NCBI GenBank assembly: GCA_030522415.1
Contig: CM060107.1
Coordinates: 50,485,807-50,549,806, forward strand
Length of the DNA: 64,000 bases
Direction: 5' to 3'
From: Channallabes apus
Lineage: Eukaryota; Chordata; Actinopteri; Siluriformes; Clariidae
The position numbers were made by a program, and so were the translations under genes. Numbering within the stretch: position 1 is the stretch's first letter; each line of letters starts with the position of its first letter. The notes below the pieces were generated by a model. That model was given only the letters and a program-made list of their open reading frames with translations. It searched no databases and was not told where the DNA came from. Positions 54,718 through 64,000 of the stretch are shown in pieces.

Positions 54718-55370
54718 TTGGGAGCAGTAGGGATTAGACACAGTTTCTTAGGAAGTGGTCTAGATTGGTTGGAATTTCTTTTGAAGCAGGGACGATTGGT
54801 TAGAATTTCCTTTTGGAATTTTAATCTTTTGGGATTAGAAAGGTTTGATCGATTCCTTTTTGGTAAGAATTCCTGTGGAAGTGGCTCGGGTTGGTCAGAT
54901 TATCTTTTGGGGAGGTGGATACATAAGAGTACCTTTTGGAGTGGAGGGAATTGTTTTGGATTGTTGGAGAACAAACAAGTTTCATCAGAATTCTTTCAAG
55001 CCTGGTCAAGATTGGTCAGAATTCCTTTGAAAGTGGCCATCTTTGGGAAGAATGCATTCAAAAGCATGAGAGATTGGTCAGACTTCTTTTAAGAGTAGTC
55101 AAGATTTTATTGATTTTACTTTTTTTTGAGAGCATAAAAGAGCAGGTAGAATTCCTTTGGTAAAGGAGAGGATTGGTTATAATTCCTTCAGAAGCAAGCT
55201 ATATTGGTCAAAATTCATTTGGATGTGGTTGGGATTGGACAGAAGTTTTTCTGAGCAGAATAGATGAATTATTTTGGGAATGGAATGCATCGAGGAGAGT
55301 TCACTTGGTTAATGTTTTTAACTGGTTAGAATTACATTTGGAGCAGTCAGAATTTATTCAAGATTGGTTA
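54718..55370. repeat. Degenerate ~33-35-bp tandem repeat
   Basis: The motif GATTGGTTAGAATTCCTTTTG followed by a GAAGTGGTC-like spacer recurs roughly every 33-48 bp with heavy divergence. Because the basic period is close to a multiple of three, all frames stay partly open and show recurring residues (RLVRISF, WLEFLLK). A further unit lies near 55775-55805. Confidence 0.65.
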
Positions 55371-55543
55371 GTACTGTCGCCTTGCACTTCCAGAGTTCAG
55401 GTGTGATTCCAGGCCAGGCTCGATTCCCGTCTCTGTGTGCTTCTCAAGTTTCCTCCAGGTACTTGGATTTCCTCCCACAGTCCAAAGACCTGCAGATTAG
55501 GCTAATTGGCATTCCCAAATTGCCCATAGTGTGTGCATGAGAG

Positions 55544-55587
<44 letters not shown>

Positions 55588-55690
55588 CCCTGCGATGGGT
55601 GTATCCCACCTTGTCCCCTAAGCCTCCTGGTATAGGCTCCCCTGAATACAGGATAGATCAGTATAGATAATGAGTGAGTGAGTTAGTGAT
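55365..55690 (+). mobile_element. V-SINE, plus strand, with (GT)n expansion
   Basis: The head TTAGTACTGTCGCCTTGCAC, the core TCTGTGTGCTTCTCAAG and TTTCCTCCCACAGTCCAAAG, a (GT)n at about 55549-55583, then TGCCCTGCGATGGGTGTATC and an ATGAGTGAGTGAG tail give a full-length element. Confidence 0.78.
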
Positions 55691-56301
55691 TAATATTAAT
55701 ACTTTTAATAATAAAAGTTAGTGATCTTGCTCAAAGATCTTTAGGAGGCGGTATATGACTCCTCCAAATACCTGCAGGAGTGGTTGGGATTCGTTTAAGA
55801 ATGGTCCAAAAAAAAACAGTTCTACAGCTCTAGATCGTAGCCCCAGAGCAGAGCATATAGAAACACCAGACATTAGATGTCTTTGCTGCTGAGGGAGGAA
55901 GAGACTTACAGTGTACCGTTTATATCCACAAAATTTCAGCGTTCATATGTTGTTAAGAGACAGTTTAGTTTGATATCACTTTATAGGATTACTTTATTTA
56001 ACATTTTATGATTACTAAGGTGTGTTCTATGACCTGTGTGGGAATGGAGCATGTTGAGCTAGGATCATGATTATATTGACAGGGCAGAGATGTTAAAAAT
56101 AATCCACAAAAGGGTGTGATGATATGATCCAGTGTGAACGGGAGTTAATGCTACCACTCTCAGCATGTGGCACAGTGTTTTATTCATCACAACAGTATGC
56201 CAATAATTACATGTATTAACTAATAACCTATTACTTTTTTTTATCAATTTATAGTTGTACATATTGTTCATTAAATATGATATTTCCTGTTATTACTTAA
56301 A
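55691..56301. other. Intergenic DNA
   Basis: No gene; one stray unit of the 54718 repeat near 55775-55805. Confidence 0.4.
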
Positions 56302-57634
56302 TTAAAGTGCCCCTATTATTCTTTTTCAAATATGATCTTTCATGCAGTGTGTCATGTAGCTGTATGTGAACATAAACTATCTGCACTATCTGTGATGCCG
56401 ACAGTGCACGATAAATGAAGTTTTTGTCTATTAAAAAAAAGAGTCGGCTCACATTCGCCTCAACGAGTCGTTAGCAAATCAAAATTTTCTCTGTTATGGA
56501 TCCACGTCACTAAGTAACATATTTGCATAATGTCCGCCCACGTTCTACGTCGCGAACAACTTGCCCGCCATCTTACAATTAACGTTACCACACACTTGTT
56601 AATGTGACCGAGCATTCATGCCGGGTTCGCTTAAACACTTTGTAATATAAAAAAACAATGCAAAATGGCAAGAATTAATCACACACTCGTGAAGTGCACA
56701 TGCCCCTTGCCCTTCTACGGCAAGCTCCGAGGGGGAAAAATGCATCACACACACATATGCATGTCCCAAGGACTGTGTTTTGGTGCCTCACTTCCCCATC
56801 CCTCGTAGAACTACACTTCCTGGTCGCAGGAGGTCAGAGGTCGCAAAAGGTCACCTGACCTGCCTTCAAAGGAACAGCCGGGAAAGAGCGGGGCAGGGGG
56901 GTGGGGGCCAGAAGCAGTAATGGTGGACTAGCACTGGCGTTATTTGTTTGGACGAGAGAAGGAGAGATTGCTGTAGATCATTTTCTTTCGAAGATTTTTC
57001 AACCGGATTATCTTTGACTGGACATATTCCCTGGGCTTTTCACCCTTCGTCATCAGCCTCCCGGACTTCATTAACTCCGGTGAGACCGAACCATACTCCT
57101 AACACACGTACAATAAACACGGACTTCGGACATTTTCCATTTACTCGCTTTCTTGCACACATACCGTTTTTTATATGTAGTTTGTAAATATTGTTTATAT
57201 CTTTGTTTGGTTGTGGTGCACCTTTTTCGTTAACTTGTATAATACACATTTGCTTTATCTACTTGTTTGTGTTTGTCCTTTTTGCTCACCGGCCTTTTAA
57301 CGCAACACTGACACAAAAGACCTCTAGATTTTTATAGCAACACTTAATATAAAATTAGCTGGTCGTTACACAATAAAACCGACGCCAACTTTTCTATGTA
57401 TTCACGGGTCTCCAGAGTCGTCGTTCAGTTATGGTAATGGGCGTTTCATTTTCTGACTCACGCTGTAGTGGCAGACCAATCATAAAGGACCGCGCCATCT
57501 GACCAATCACAGCAGTGAGGGCTCACGGAAAGGAGGGGTTTAGACAGACTGAATCTTTGAACTGCTTCACACGAGTTATTTACGAATCATTTAGAAACAG
57601 GGTAAAATTAAATCTGTTTTTGGAGAAAACGTCT
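56302..57634 (+). mobile_element. MITE, left portion (interrupted)
   Basis: It begins TTAAAGTGCCCCTATTATTC and continues with TTTCATGCAGTGTGTCATG and GAGTCGGCTC...ACGAGTCGTTAGC, a MITE I recognise from fish genomes. The right part (GACCAATCACAGCAGTGAGG, GGAGAAAACGTCT) ends at 57634, where the foldback element enters, and the MITE resumes at 59556. Roughly 56600-57360 does not look like the MITE and may be a further insertion of unknown type; its short open frame at 56948-57187 has no domain. Confidence 0.5.
56831..56861. promoter_or_regulatory. Cluster of four AGGTCA-type half-sites
   Basis: AGGTCA-G-AGGTCG (DR1-like) at 56831-56843 is followed by AGGTCA-CC-TGACCT (inverted, 2-nt spacer) at 56848-56861. 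Such arrays bind nuclear receptors in general; no adjacent gene is visible, so function is open. Confidence 0.35.
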
Positions 57635-59555
57635 TGGGTTACTTTACTGTAACCCTGTTCCCTGAAAAAGCGGGAACAAGATGCTGCGCGAAAGTGCTAT
57701 GGGAAACAATTCGTCGTGACCGGTTGTGAAGCACGTGTTTGCCAAACACGCCAAATATTTTGGCACGTATAACCTCAGGTGACGTCAACCGATGAGGTGC
57801 ACCTGGAGGTTTTAAATAGGCATGAACCGGAAACACCCTCAGGTCAATCTTGTCTGAAGGATGTCCAGTCACGCATGCAGTGCGGCATTGGAGCGCAGCA
57901 TCTCGTTCCTGCTTTTTCAGGGAACAGGGTTACAGTAAATTAATCCGAGACGTTCCCTTTCAAAAGCTACACTTGATGCTGTGCAAAAGCGCTAGGAAAC
58001 GAGAATATCCACTCCACCGCACTGCAAGTGTCTGAACCCCCAGGGTTGTGTAGTGCGCGCACAGTACCCCAAGTCTTAGACATAATTCTGGGATGCTTAC
58101 TCGAGGACCCGTGAGCCTGGCATTCAATTATGAAGCCTGACCGATGTCCTGCGGAAAGGCACGCGCCTCATAGGCTAGGGAACTAGCATCTCTCACCCGA
58201 CTCATCTAATGGCGGCTGCCCTTCCTGCAGCCCCACAACGTGTGAAACCCTGCTCTAATTTACGGCTCTGGCTAATGCGGAGGTGCGCTGTAAATTGAAG
58301 AGCATGAGCTGGACACAGCGAATGAAGTCTTACTGCTCCGGAGCTTCGACTGTGGAAGATAGTTGGGTAATGATGCAGAACGGCTTTTTTTTTTTTTTTT
58401 TTTGGCAGAAACTTCCAGCACTGAAACAGTTTGGCAGTGGACTGGGTCTACATGTTTTATGTCCTTGAATGTAAATAATCCTGAGGGACAGAATTTGTCC
58501 TTAAGCAGAACCTAGTGCGCTAGTTCCTTGGATGAAATCCCCCGGCACTTAGCCACCACTGAAACTACTCTGGGAGCGGTGAAGTTACCTCTTGGCCTAG
58601 CTTCTACTCCATTAGAGTGCTATGCGCTATGGCCCCTTTTGCCAGCAAGCCTGTGATTTTAGATTAACAGAGGTGTTCACTGTGGTTTCACGGAAGTGGA
58701 AAACCCACGCCGTTGAAACACAATGATAGAATCCTGTAGCCCGGGAGACATGCTTGACAGCTTACTGTAGCTACCAGCTTCTCTGAAGGGGAGGTAGCTT
58801 TGTTGCTTAGCTAGGCGGAGGGGTGGTGGTGATGGTCGTGGCTTTTATGTGTTTGGTGTCCTGAAACACGGCAGGAGGAACCCGAGCACCTAACACTTGG
58901 GAATTGAGCACCGGTCTCCTGAGGTGGCTGGTTTTCCACAGTTTCCTCCCACCAACGAAGATGTTAGTCTACACACTTGGTGGGGAGAGTGGATTTTTCC
59001 CGGGAGGATGAGCGTCCACGAGCGTCTCTCTGATCTGGGACATCATCATAAAGGACCGCGCTTTCATCAATGACATTGGAACAAATCGACATTTTTGGAA
59101 ACGGCGAACCCGAGCGCGAGGGACTTTAATAGGGAGAAATCGCAATACTTACCTGCTCCCTGAAGCCCGAGGATAGTGTGCTCTTCCCCCCAAACACTGA
59201 AAACAGAAGGAGTAGAGATCGCCCTCAGCGAGATATTCTTCTACATGGAGGGACGGACTCGTGTCTAACTCTGCCATCTTTCTGGTGAGTAATAAGACAC
59301 TTTCTATTTTCGCTTCTGTTGCACACACGCACACACACAACATGGATCCTGAAGATAAAAAGATCTGAGGGTGTTCCCGGTTCATGCCTATTTATAACCT
59401 CCAGGTGCACCTCATCGGTTGACGTCACCTGCCTGAGGTTATACATGCCAAAATATTTGGCGTGTTTGACACACACGTGCTTCACAACCGGTCACGAGGA
59501 ATCGTTTCCCAATAGCGCTTTCATGCAGCATCGAGTGTAGCTTTTGAAAGGGAAC
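57635..59555. mobile_element. 1.9-kb foldback-type DNA element inserted in the MITE
   Basis: The left arm (~57654-57842) and right arm (~59365-59555) are inverted copies of ~190 bp, sharing GAAAGCGCTAT/GGGAAAC, AACCGGTTGTGAAGCACGTG, CGCCAAATATTTTGGCA and ATGAGGTGCACCTGGAGGTT. The left end also has GTTCCCTGAAAAAGCGGGAA, and the motif GTTCCCTTTCAAAAGCTACA recurs internally at 57952. The interior has no transposase. The type (EnSpm-like or other) is uncertain. Confidence 0.7.
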
Positions 59556-59650
59556 TAAAGTGTTTTTTGACCTTGCATACATGTAAACCTGTTTTAAGAG
59601 ACTCATTAAGCAATACTAGCAACCTTTAAAATGGCATAAAAAAAAAAAAA
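59556..59650 (+). mobile_element. MITE, right portion (continuation of 56302)
   Basis: TTTTTTGACCTTGCATACATG and AAACCTGTTTTAAGAG...CAACCTTTAAAATGGCATA continue the MITE left at 57634. The final TIR is replaced by an A-run. Confidence 0.5.
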
Positions 59651-61602
59651 AGGAAAGCAGAAAGTCACTGTCCAAAACATTGGTACTGGAGCCTCTTCCA
59701 TAAATATTTACTAATCAAATAGTCATATTAATTGGGAATATTTTCTAAAAATTATATTTGAAAAATATAGACATAGAGCTTTAATTCTTAAAGCATTTAC
59801 TTTATGTGATGCAGTTCACTCCAGGTAGCAAAATGTATGTTTGGGAAATTGAATGGAAGTGTGTGTGCCACTAATGAAATTTACTTAGCTTTGAAGGTAT
59901 CCATGTGAGTGTGCATACATTAAGGCACAGTAATTTTTCAAAAATGTTTTAATGGCATGTCATGCTTCATTGATTTGTTTGTATTTGTTGCAAATTGAGC
60001 TCATGGGATATGCGTCTGCATTAAAACCTAAATCTAGCTTGTAAAAAACAGTGTAGTGGTGTTTTACAGTTATTCAGTACATGTGGTTACTTATTTATTA
60101 TTCATCCAGTTAGAAACATGAATAAATTATGCAAAGCAAACACAGATCTTTTTGTTTTCTTTGGTTAACTTTTCCAGCATGCTGTGTGAAAACACAAGAG
60201 ATTTCACAATATAATGTAGCTACACAGTAATCTTCTAGTGGAGATGTTATTTTTTTCACCCTTAACACAGTTTAAAAATTATTCTAGCCTCTAGGTTCTA
60301 TCGCCCTCTGTTTAATGAGAGGTGGAATAGTTTAGAAGTCTGGAATTACTTTAAATGAACCAGATGTTATGGGTAGAGCCATCTTGGACAAGCAGAAAAA
60401 TTCAATACAAGTTGGTGTAATTTCATGCATAACAACAGGAGACGGGGTTTAAAAATGGCACTCTTTAAAAAAACATTTTATTAATTTTTTTTGCAGGATG
60501 ATCAGACTTCTCATTAGCCATATTATGTTACAGAAAGCTCTCAAAAATCTTAAAATTTCTGTCTTTAATTTTTAAATTGTTGTTTTTTTAAATTTTATTT
60601 CAATAAGTTGACAATGTCAATTATTTGTGAAAATTCTTTAATCGCTTGTCAGCAAGATTTGCCTTGTAGCTCCAGCTATGCATTCATATTAGAATTGATT
60701 AAGCACACCTACTGTATATATATTCTAACTGACTACTTCTGCTGTTAAGACAAAATGGTGTAAATTGAAAATTTTTATTAATCAATTCTCCCAATCTTAC
60801 CATCAGTTACTGTTACATTTGTAATTCATCAAACTTACAGGAGCACAGAACAAGGAAACATTTTAAAGAAGGACTCTTGTTTTTTTTTTTTTTTTGGTAG
60901 GTAGAACAAAAATTATCATAACTTTTATAACATGTAAATGTTATCGCTACCAGAATATAGGAATATGTAGAACCTGTAAAAATGTAAAACCTTTAAAATT
61001 GAAAGGTTCATAGCAACAACCAAAAACCACCATAAAAACATGTGATCATGTGGAACTGTGCTACTACTTTGCCTGTTTGACCCTATTTTTTTGCTCAGTC
61101 TTGATTGTATAGTTGGTTAAAATTAAATAAAATTTTGTTCCTCATATTCCCTGTTTTGTTCTGAAAAAAGGTATACGTCACAATCCTGTGCCCTATTTGT
61201 ACTAAAAAAAATTTTTTTAAGACAAGTAGGCAGTCTGATCATGGCTCCGGTGTACCTGAGAAACTTTCTACCCTGATGGTATCCAAGCACTAACGAAATG
61301 CTGGGATAAGTGTATTGATGCAGTGGGGGATTATATAGAGAAATATCCATTCTGTTATTCTACACAATCAAAAAGTCCCGGGTTGACTTGAAAACTGCTT
61401 AGCTTTTATTTCATTACTCGTGGCTTTGGGTAACTCGTATTTATTTATATAGCATAATTATTTCTAGAATTGCCTTCCCTCTTGAAATTAATTCAGCCCT
61501 GAAATTCCTGCTTTCCTCAGATGGCTTAGTGCTGTTGGGCGAGTTTTTAATGAAAGCCACAGGCACAGTGCTGACGATTTCATTGCTCACTCAGGGACAA
61601 AC
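59651..61602. other. AT-rich DNA upstream of the kinase gene
   Basis: No exon or known repeat is evident. The 3' end just before 61603 has an acceptor-like TTGCTCACTCAG at about 61581-61594, so the ATG exon may be preceded by a non-coding exon not identifiable here. Confidence 0.4.
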
Positions 61603-63971
61603 ATGGAGGCCAAGCTGAAGGAACTCCGACAGAAACTGGAGAAACAATGCCAAATTAACCAGGAGCTGCAGAACGAGAATCGGAACCTGGGTAAAGGACG
61701 CGGCTTATTGACATCAACCCATATAATGAGCTGTAGAAAGTGGAATTAATGAGTTGCTTCTTAATGAAGATATTTAATTTTAAATTCTAAAGTACTGTAT
61801 GTGAGGTCTGGTTTCTAGTAATAGTTCTTTTTCTCTGTCTCCAGAGACAAGGCTGAAGGAGAAAGACAAACTCTTGGAGGAGCTGCAGTGTCGTTTTGTT
61901 GGGCTGGGTATGCAAGTGTGTGTGTGTGTGTGTGTGGGGGGGGGGGGGGGGTCGTGCTTGAGCAGAAAATACTTATTCTTAAGAACACAAACCAATCAAT
62001 GTTTAAAAGCATAAAATGCCATTTTCCTGATCTCTGGTTTATTTTTATTTAGATTTAGAAGTTAAGGAGGGCCGTTTGTAGACGCTTTAACAAGATATAA
62101 AAATGCAGCTTGTCATCATACTGTGTAAACTCCTCCATCCTGAAAACTTTCATGTGGTAAAACCTGCAGCTTTACCTCTGCAAATTCCAAAGTGTTGACA
62201 TTGGACACTCCTTCTATAAGTTCTAAATAAATAGCTGTTAATATAGAAATGCTTTAAGTAACACTCTTTGACCAATTAGATTTGAGAATTCAGCATCATT
62301 GTATATGTTTTTATTTATTATTTTATTTATTTATTTTTATATTACATTAGTGGAACCTACACTCATACAGGTTGGTCACGGCGAGCCCTGCCACTGCCAG
62401 GTTGCTGGTGTTGGTTCTTGGCCAAGATGCGGATAACTCTACCCACCACACCCGAGCCACTGCATGCAGTTCTGGTACCAAGCCCAGTTAGAAAATGGGA
62501 GGACATGGGTGTATGGGGGCGTATGCTATGGGGAAGTGCATCAGGCATAAAGAAAAAAAACAACAACAAAAAACATGTGCTGGATCTTGTGACTTAAATG
62601 ATCCCATGTAGTGACCCCTAGAATAAATGGGACAAAACCCAAGAACCAGACAAACTAAAAACAAACTAACAAGTGCAGGGTGGTCAGGCTTACATGGTTT
62701 TAACTTATATCAGATATCAGACAATTCCACTTTAGGAAATTATTATTATTTTTTTTAACTTCATGCTGATTTAAAGTTATGCTCATTAAGAACACAATGT
62801 AAAACTGTTATGAGTTGGAGGAGGGAACGAGGACTGCCGGGAAGTATGCTGAGCTCCGTACAGCTGAGGAAATGATTGTTCACATTTACGGGAAGACTTC
62901 TCGAGCTGGGAGTCTCTTTTCTTTTTGGCATGAATAGACACAAACACAAACATAAAATTCCCTTGTCTCTTTGAGACGGAATCCTCTTTTTTCTTTTTCA
63001 CGTTTCTGTTTTTTGTCTTTTCACTTTGTCTTCTCTTTTCAGTTTTCTCTTGTTTGTCTTTTTACTTTTCTTTTTTTATCTTTTCCCTTTTTTGTGTTTT
63101 TACTTTACTTTTCAGTTTTCTCTCTCTCTTTTTTCTTTTCATATTACACACATTTTTTTCAAAATAATTTAACCATATAAATAAAACAATTAAAACATTT
63201 TAATAAAAAACAAAAAAACTAAACATTTTGTTGATGTTCTCCTGTATCGGCCTATTGGAAAAAAAAGTCTGAGTGATGAATGTTGAATGTAAGGTCAATG
63301 ATTCCTTATAGACTCTGTGTTTGCAATCTCAGATCATTTGTCCCAGAGAAACAGCAATGACGGTGTGGAGGTCCGGCAGAACCGAGCGGCAGTCATGGCT
63401 CCGGAACCGATACCAGAAGACATGGACATCTCATCCACCAGGGTCAAAAAGACCATCAGGTTAACTTATGTCCTTTGCTATACAATTCTGTTTAAATATT
63501 GAGCTGGATATTTATTTGCAAAACGTTTGCTGTTTAGTGACAAATAGTAAGACACAATTAGCGTGAATGTGTGTGTGCAGTGAAAAAGCTCAGATCATGA
63601 AGGCAATGCAGAAAAACGACTTCCTGAGTCGTCTGGAGGAGGAGCAGATAAACATGATGGTGGAGCTCCTCGTCTGTCTGGACCGCTGTCCTGGCGATGA
63701 GATCATTAAAGAGGGCACAGAGGGTGACAGTCTGTACATTGTTGCAGGTGTGTTGCGTGTGCTGTTTGTGTGTATGTGCTTTTACCACATAATGGATGCT
63801 GGTGTGTATACGTAAATCTGACGAGTATATGACTAAATCGAACACCTTTAATCACAGCTGGAGAGCTCAGAGTTACTCAGGCAGGGCGTCATCTTCGAAC
63901 TTTGACCTCTGGAGATGTCTTCGGGGAACTGGCCATCTTGTACAACTGCAAACGGACAGCGTCGGTCAAAG
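61603..63971 (+). CDS. cGMP-dependent protein kinase family, first five coding exons (gene continues past window)
   Basis: Exons: 61603-61690, 61845-61907, 63333-63459, 63581-63747 and 63858-63971, with GT/AG borders and matching phases (186 codons in the window). Residues 1-45 form a coiled coil/leucine zipper ([35 protein letters not shown]), the PKG dimerisation region. Residues ~68-76 (RAAVMAPEP) align with the RAxGxSAEP autoinhibitory segment of PKG. Cyclic-nucleotide-binding domain A follows ([18 protein letters not shown]), with the phosphate-binding cassette [17 protein letters not shown] (~170-186) holding the Glu and Arg contacts and the Thr-type residue linked to cGMP preference. 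Domain B and the kinase domain must lie downstream. It is divergent from PRKG1 and PRKG2 N-termini; the fish prkg3 paralogue is a fair candidate but not proven. Confidence 0.88.
61916..61952. repeat. (TG)n(G)n microsatellite in kinase intron 2
   Basis: A TG run followed by about 18 consecutive G, a few bases after the donor site of exon 2. Confidence 0.95.
62370..62610 (-). mobile_element. Diverged SINE in kinase intron 2
   Basis: GCCACTGCATGCAGTTCTGGTACC, AAATGGGAGGACATGGG, GTGCATCAGGCATAAAG, CATGTGCTGGATC and GTAGTGACCCCTAG follow the order of the tRNA-derived SINE 3' part, heavily mutated. Orientation is inferred from weak similarity only. Confidence 0.4.
62986..63150 (+). repeat. ~165-nt pyrimidine-rich tract in kinase intron 2
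   Basis: More than 80% of the plus strand is C/T, mainly CTTTT / TTTTC units with scattered CAGTTTTCTC. It lies ~185 bp before exon 3. Confidence 0.85.
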
Positions 63972-64000
63972 GTTTACTTACGTCCTCAGACATGGCTCAA

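Noticed and set aside
54718..55163. Open frames of up to 124 codons as a candidate gene
   Set aside because: They arise from a degenerate tandem repeat; residues repeat with the DNA unit and there is no domain or splice structure.
56948..57187. 79-codon plus-strand frame in a GC-richer stretch
   Set aside because: No recognisable domain or splice partner; it lies in probable inserted repeat DNA within a MITE.

Overview
The window looks like nuclear DNA of a teleost fish. It has intron-split vertebrate genes (an ABHD1-type alpha/beta hydrolase and the 5' part of a cGMP-dependent protein kinase), U6-type snRNA genes with vertebrate type-3 Pol III promoters, many Tc1-like transposons, V-SINE/tRNA-derived SINEs, and hAT, PIF/Harbinger and Ty3/Gypsy elements. 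The density and mix of Tc1 elements would suit an ostariophysan such as a catfish, but that is a guess.

Layout. 1-5.1 kb: SINEs, hAT and LINE remnants, a promoter-like GC-richer stretch and a perfect 41-bp hairpin. 5.7-17.6 kb: one DNA transposon with ~0.5-0.6 kb inverted ends, split by several layers of later insertions (a mariner-like MITE, two Tc1 elements, a solo LTR inside one Tc1, a hAT fragment, and a 4.9-kb Gypsy element with almost identical LTRs). 17.7-24.5 kb: Harbinger-type MITEs, hAT elements and a rearranged Gypsy remnant. 25-35.4 kb: a segmental array carrying five U6-like genes, three in ~1.9-kb tandem units, one in a diverged unit and one inverted; Tc1 elements and LTR remnants lie within it. 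35.4-42 kb: SINE, hAT, MITE and AT-rich sequence.

42.2-47.2 kb: a complete nine-exon abhd1-like gene (408 codons) on the plus strand with all splice sites and the Ser-Asp-His triad. 47.2-61.6 kb: AT-rich intergenic DNA with microsatellites, minisatellites, SINEs and a MITE interrupted by a 1.9-kb foldback element. 61.6 kb to the end: the first five coding exons of a plus-strand PKG-family gene (leucine zipper, autoinhibitory segment, first cyclic-nucleotide-binding domain), which continues past the window.

The two protein genes have no evident functional link. The most notable system is the U6-like array. All five copies are identical over the 108-nt RNA body, keep promoter elements at standard spacing, and share a 5' stem-loop that differs from textbook U6 by paired, compensatory changes. 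All family assignments come from motif reading by eye; no database search was run.
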